Assembly (NCBI GenBank): GCA_024305405.1
Contig: JAKNDB010000086.1
Coordinates: 929,001 to 993,000 of the forward strand
Direction: 5' to 3'
Origin: Dirofilaria immitis
Lineage: Eukaryota; Nematoda; Chromadorea; Rhabditida; Onchocercidae
DNA length: 64,000 bases
This document shows positions 58,697 through 64,000 of this stretch, piece by piece (positions within the stretch are counted from its first letter, which is position 1; each line of letters begins with the position of its first letter). The position numbers were made by a program, and so were the translations under genes. Below the pieces are notes generated by a model. It worked only from the letters and a program-made list of their open reading frames with translations. It had not been told where the DNA came from and did no database searches.

Positions 58697-61600
58697 ATGC
58701 TTAACAGTTCCTATGGAGCTCATCATCTCACAATACGAAAACATGCATGCAGGTAATCAAAGTATATCGTTTAAATTGAATTTTAACTTTTCTCTTTTCA
58801 AAAACTTTTCTCTTTTTGGAGCGTAAATGCATATTTTCATTATCCTCAGGAAGTTTAAATATTACTGGTTCTACTTTCTTATCTTTGTTTTAGAAATATT
58901 TTTCAATCATTATCAGAACATATTTTTGTACTCTTACAAATTGCTTGACAAACAACTATTTTCATTTTCTTTCTCATGTTGACATAATAGAATTGCAGGT
59001 TACGGTATGTTTTACATCAGCTTAATAGGGGTCAACTTTCGATAGACGATCTTAAGAAAAATCTCGAATATGCAGCTTTACTTCTGGAAACTGAGTATAT
59101 GGATGAAACCAGGTTCATATTTTAATAATCTATGCAGGATAAAATTATTAATGATATCGTATTTGTCCAATGATTTCTACAACATTAATGAAATTGTAAA
59201 TAATATATGTAATCATAGGGATTTGGAAATGCCGGAAGGAAATGATTGTAGTATCATTGGTATCTATAAGCGGATTTTAAATCATTTGGCTAGAGAATAA
59301 TCAGAAATTATTTACCAATTTCAGAAAATAATTTATGTTTAATGTCGAACTTCAATTATTTGAAAAGTTGGGCTTTTCGATTTGAAGGCCTTGCATGATT
59401 AGGTAAGAATAAAATATAAAAAAGCAAATTTTCGAAATTTTAAATAAGCCGAATCAGAAGTTCCAACGATTTAGCATTGGAGATCTTCAGTTATCAAGGA
59501 GGCTAAATTCAATGAAATAGTTACGCACTGACATCGCATGAAATTTCTGAAAAATCACAAAAGACCAGTAAATTGAGCTTCAGAGTATGTGCTGTACTGA
59601 AATCAAGAAAGTATTTTTTAGCCTTAAAATTCTAAAAATCAACAAAATTTATGCAAGTATTTTAATTTTGAAACTCAGAAGGATAATTTGGGTGATTGTT
59701 TACAAGACTTTATCATCAATTTTTACTCATTCAATTTAATCCATTTAAAGGATAGAAGTTCATTAAGTAAAGCACATATTATTTTAATATCTAATTTACA
59801 GACGCATCTGTGATGAAGAGGACGATTTAGCAGATGTTAAACCGGAAGCAGTTTCCGATGAAGTGCGTGAATGGCTTGCAGCAACATTCACAAAACAATC
59901 GATACATTCAAAACGTGAAAAACCGAAACTTAAGTCAGTAGCTAATGCCATACTCACGGGAATTTTCTTTGACAAGTAAGCATTTTTACTACTTAAGATA
60001 AATTAACTGCCATCAAACTTGACATCAAATCATAACCATTCAATTATTCTTTCATTTTTTCATTCTCTATATTGTTGGAAGGAATGCAATTTCAGTGATA
60101 TATAAAAATTCATTCACTATTTCCAGAATGTTTCGGAAAACGCAGGTACTTCTTATTTCAACGCCACCAGAAATTGCCGCATTGATGAAGGTTTTTTGAA
60201 TTTTTTATGGCAAAATTTTCCAACTATTAAATATTTCATACTTATCTTATAGATGGATGAACTAAAACTGAAATTTTAAGTATGAAAGACCGTTAAGGAC
60301 AAAAATTGTTATAATTTATGCTACTTTCAAACTGCTATTTTGAATAGAAAAAATTTACGTACCAAGTAGATATTGTCAGTAAATGCAGACAACTTGCACT
60401 GAAATATTTATAGTTCTTTGATATTCAAAACTTCATAATTGATGACGAATTATGAAGTTTTGAAGTAGAAAGCAGATTGTATAAGTGAAAAGATAGACAA
60501 ATAGAAAAAAATTGCAGAATCTAAATAGTTGGTCATTTGACTGCTTCCAACTGAACGAAGTATCAGAAGGACATGCACTAAAGTATGTTGGCCTAGAACT
60601 TTTCAATCAATATCGTTTCCTTGATCGCTACAAGGTTTCTATTTCATTTTTGCAGTTTAGAGCAGTGAATTAGGAATGAAAAGTTGGGAAAAATTACTTT
60701 TTACTGCTGCCATTTATTTTCCAACATTTTAATTAATAATTAATATATGAAATATATATCATGAAAACATATATTTAGTATGAATACATTCCTTCTAAGA
60801 TATTCCTCATACTGCAGATCCCAGTGCAAACACTTGAGAATTATATTGGAGCCTTGGAAGTTGGATACAATAAGCACAATAATCCATATCATAATATCGT
60901 TCATGCTGCTGATGTGACTGCCTCTTCACATTTCATGTTGTCACAGACTGGTTTTGCTGTATGCTTTTTATTATGGGAATCATTGAAGATTTTATGAGTT
61001 ATACCCATATGACCTTTACAGATAAATAATGTTGGTTTGGTAGTGGAGTCATTTGCAACCGACGATAGTTTACGGGAAAATAAAGCATAAGTATTGTATT
61101 GTTATATCATGTTTAGTATCGATGATGATAAGTTTCAGACAAGTTTGTCAGACCTAGACACGTTGGCAGTTATATTTGGTGCAATGATACATGATTATCA
61201 GCACACAGGCCACACAAACAACTTCCACATACAGACCGGGTAGTTCATTTCTACTTCATTCATTCATTCATTTTACTTTCCGTTTCTTTCTCTGTTTAAC
61301 ACTTCCGAGTTTTTTCGCTATTGATGGACCTTTACACATTCAAAATGTCATACATCTTCAAAATAATACAGTATATATAGTCGATCCTTGATTTTTTCAT
61401 ACTTTTCTGAAATAATAATATCACTTCTAAACTGGGAACCTGAAAATTGATTTGCGAATGTTGATGCTGAAAAGTCACCATTTTCAAATAAAAACATAAT
61501 TGAATATTAGGGATATAATAGTGAAAGAGATGGTATTGAAGAAACTTGAAATGTACAAGTCAATGGAAAGAAAAATTTGTAAGAAATCAATCCGCTCAGT

Positions 61601-63680
61601 TGACCTCAGAATCAGGGTTTACTTATATAAAACTTCAGTTTCCTAGTTTTTCTATGAAGCTAAGCAGCATATATTGTTAGCCAATGTTAATGATACAACT
61701 GCTGAAGAATAAATTATCTTACAGTAGAAGATTTATACATAAATGCTTATAAGATATGCATGTGTGTTTATCAACTTCCTTCTCTATATAGCGTAATAGA
61801 ATACCTGAAATGGAGTTCACTTGGCTGCTCGCTGATAAGAAATGCTATTTATTTTATCATTAAAACTTTAAATGATGATTCCAAGCTAAATAATTTTCAA
61901 GATCGCATTTTGCACTTCTATACAACGATCGAAATGTTTTGGAAAATCATCACGTTAGCGCGTCTTTTCGCTTGCTGAAGGAAGAGGACAAAAACATCAT
62001 GAAAAGGTTGACAAGAGAAGAATTCAGGTAGCCTTTCCATGATCGTTCATGCTACATTTCTTTTTTTTGTCTTTTAATTTATATAATTCTAAAATGTTCA
62101 TTATTTATAAAATTCCATTTTCTTTGGAATTTTCCAGAGAATTACGCAATTTGCTGATCGAAATCGTACTTGCAACAGATATGTCAAGTCATTTCGCACA
62201 AATTAAAACTATGAAGTCTATGTTATCATCGCCTGAGGGGTAGGAAAAATTTATTCAATCAAATTAGATAAACAGAAATTTCATTTAAACTGAATCATTT
62301 TTGCATGTTAGTATGGTTCAAGATTTAGTCTGAATTATTTTATCGTAATTTGAAATGATTAGGAGAGTTGAGAGAAACGTATTGCAAAAATTTATCGAAA
62401 TTAAATCCTTTTTTAGTATTGATAAAACGAAGGCTGTTTGCCTCATTGTACACGCCTGCGATATATCACATGCCTCAAAACCGTGGGAACTGCATTCTCG
62501 ATGGACTGAAGGCGTTCTCGAAGAATTCTTTCGCCAGGGTGATCTAGAAGCCAGCATGGGTCTACCATATTCTCCTCTTTGTGATAGAAATACTGTGCAT
62601 GTTGCTGATTCACAAATTGGTTGATATTTTTACATTTTATCGAATACTCTTTGTAAAGCATTTATCAAAACTTGAACTCAACGGAATGGTAAATTTTTAA
62701 TTTCATTTTTTTAATTAATAGGATTTATTGACTTTATTGTTGAACCGACAATGATTATTTGTGAAGAGATGTTAATGAAAATAGTTGAGCCATTGGTACC
62801 GCTACAGTCATCAAACACTTTCCTGCCATCCCAGAATTCCGATTCACCATCATCAAGTGTCGATATCACACAGGCACCCGAGATGTTTGTTTCTTTTCCA
62901 ATTATATATGAGAAAAGATATGATTCATTAAAAAAGGTTTTGATATATTACTATGTAAATTTTCTAGCTATCATTACGATACCTAAAAAGACTTGTGTCG
63001 AATAGATGGCTAATATTATGCTGTTAAGTGACATTTTTATTTCTATATATTTTTTCAGAATTTAGTACATAAGAAATTTTTCTAACTCTTCCTCTTTGTA
63101 TTACTAAAATCTGCAGAATTTGAATTTTTATGGGCATTAAATTCAACTGCCCATTCTATTTTTAGTTGATAGACTTTATCCAAAATCCATGCTGACAATC
63201 TACTTTCTATTACTATCTCAATACTAGAATACTCTAGATTCTCACCTATTGCTTCTAGTTGTGGAAGAATTCTTTCTATCACTTCAACGACCGATTTTCT
63301 TATCTCCAACTATTCCTTTTGATTTCTAATTATGTAAAAGTTCATAATCACTTCCAGAGAAAATACAAGCAACAATGAAACAAACAGTTCAATCCGATTC
63401 TTGCCATTAAACCAGGCTGGAAAGTTGGAGATACCAACTCCATGGATACAATTCATGCGTGAGAATAAGGATCGATGGAAGAAACAGGCTGCTAAAGGTT
63501 TTCATATATAGTAAACATTCCAAAAGTACTGCTGAAATGAATATGCTGCGTAGTAGGATGGATCTATATAATAATCTTTCTGTTTCAGAAGAAGGTGAAA
63601 GAAAAAAACAGAGAAATAGTCGACACGAAGTAAAGCAAATGACGATGTTTATATTTATATTTTCATTTTTCGGCCAATAA
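58697..63680 (+). CDS. PDE1-type 3',5'-cyclic nucleotide phosphodiesterase
   Basis: Thirteen plus-strand exons: 58697-58752, 58999-59112, 59802-59975, 60127-60190, 60518-60634, 60818-60958, 61139-61239, 61902-62027, 62137-62239, 62417-62619, 62722-62936, 63358-63497 and 63589-63680. The order matches calcium/calmodulin-dependent PDE1: QLNRGQLSIDDLKKNLEYAA, DLADVKPEAVSDEVREWLAA, WSFDCFQLNEVSEGHALKYV, then the catalytic domain with YHNIVHAADV (general-acid His), IHDYQHTGHTNNFHIQTG (metal HD), LENHHVSASFRLL, VHACDISHASKPWELHSRW (metal Asp) and the region with the purine-clamp Gln, ADSQIGFIDFIVEPT. It hydrolyses cAMP and/or cGMP in the cytosol. The N-terminus is short: only RKHACRLRYVLHQL resembles a calmodulin-binding helix, so this may be a short isoform with other upstream first exons. 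The 62936/63358 join does not keep frame and an extra small exon or run error is likely. The last exon is inferred from splice sites only. Confidence 0.93.
60425..60463. repeat. Perfect 16-bp inverted repeat in a PDE1 intron
   Basis: TCAAAACTTCATAATT (60425-60440), a seven-base loop GATGACG, then its exact reverse complement (60448-60463), in the intron between 60190 and 60518. Confidence 0.9.
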
Positions 63681-64000
63681 TATTTCAAATGTCATTTTGG
63701 AGAATGTAAATGAATGAATGTTATTTTATCGATGACAGTTTTTTTCTCCAATAACTTTTTTCATAGTAGCAAAAACTAAAACTTATCAGATATAATATAA
63801 TTTCTTTTATTGAGCGCCACATGCAAATTAGTATGAAAAACTAATTGGCGTAGATGGGAGTGAAAATTAAAATTTATTGGAATAAATGAAATATTTCTTT
63901 CATTTTATAAAGGATGGAGGAAAATTTATTGCTTAAAGTATAACGATTAAAATATTCGAATAAATAACTTATCTCAAAGTACAAAATAGAACATTAAAAT
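63681..64000. other. 3' flank of the PDE1-like gene
   Basis: A+T-rich DNA after the predicted PDE1 stop, with AATAAA-like motifs near 63883 and 63959. No further gene seen before the window ends. Confidence 0.5.

Noticed and set aside
61019..61090. Open stretch between PDE1 exons (INNVGLVVESFATDDSLREN) behind a TTTACAG acceptor
   Set aside because: Joining 60958 directly to 61139 gives exact length agreement with PDE1 family members, and this stretch ends in a stop at its only good donor. Treated as intron.

Overview
This window is nuclear DNA from a nematode, most likely a filarial/spirurid (clade III) worm. The evidence is high A+T, many short exons with TTTNCAG/TTTTAG acceptors, a splice-acceptor motif just before several start codons (as expected for spliced-leader trans-splicing), a gene of the nematode-type levamisole-receptor-modulator (MOLO1) family, and a decayed PurF-like fragment that looks like DNA acquired from a Wolbachia-type endosymbiont. 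No open reading frame of bacterial length is present; the genes are split and were rebuilt here exon by exon. Species cannot be assigned from sequence alone.

Layout, left to right. (1) 114-773, minus: 5' part of GOPC (Golgi PDZ/coiled-coil protein), running off the left edge. (2) About 11 kb with no recognisable gene (774-11938), holding simple repeats and a 690-bp fold-back element. (3) Four genes on the minus strand: FAM91A1 homologue (11939-17786), a two-BTB, four-zinc-finger protein (18383-21647), a PRELI/Slowmo mitochondrial lipid-transfer protein (23251-24973, first exon not found), and a secreted histidine acid phosphatase (28029-30935). (4) A tiny Shisa-like single-pass membrane protein on the plus strand (33653-34637), converging on a MOLO1-family single-pass protein on the minus strand (36079-41671, 5' end not found). 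(5) A repeat-rich gap with an uninterrupted AAT array of about 156 units and the PurF-like fragment. (6) Plus strand: SDF2 (49011-50531), eIF3 subunit h (51918-54065), a gap, then a PDE1-type cyclic-nucleotide phosphodiesterase (58697-63680).

The genes are housekeeping, trafficking, signalling and surface functions, with no sign of a shared pathway or an operon. The strongest global signal is technical: at least eleven conserved exons are broken by one-base (rarely two-base) errors, nearly always in runs of A or G. The same defect occurs in unrelated essential genes, which points to uncorrected homopolymer errors in the assembly and not to pseudogenes. Anyone predicting proteins here should expect artificial frame breaks.
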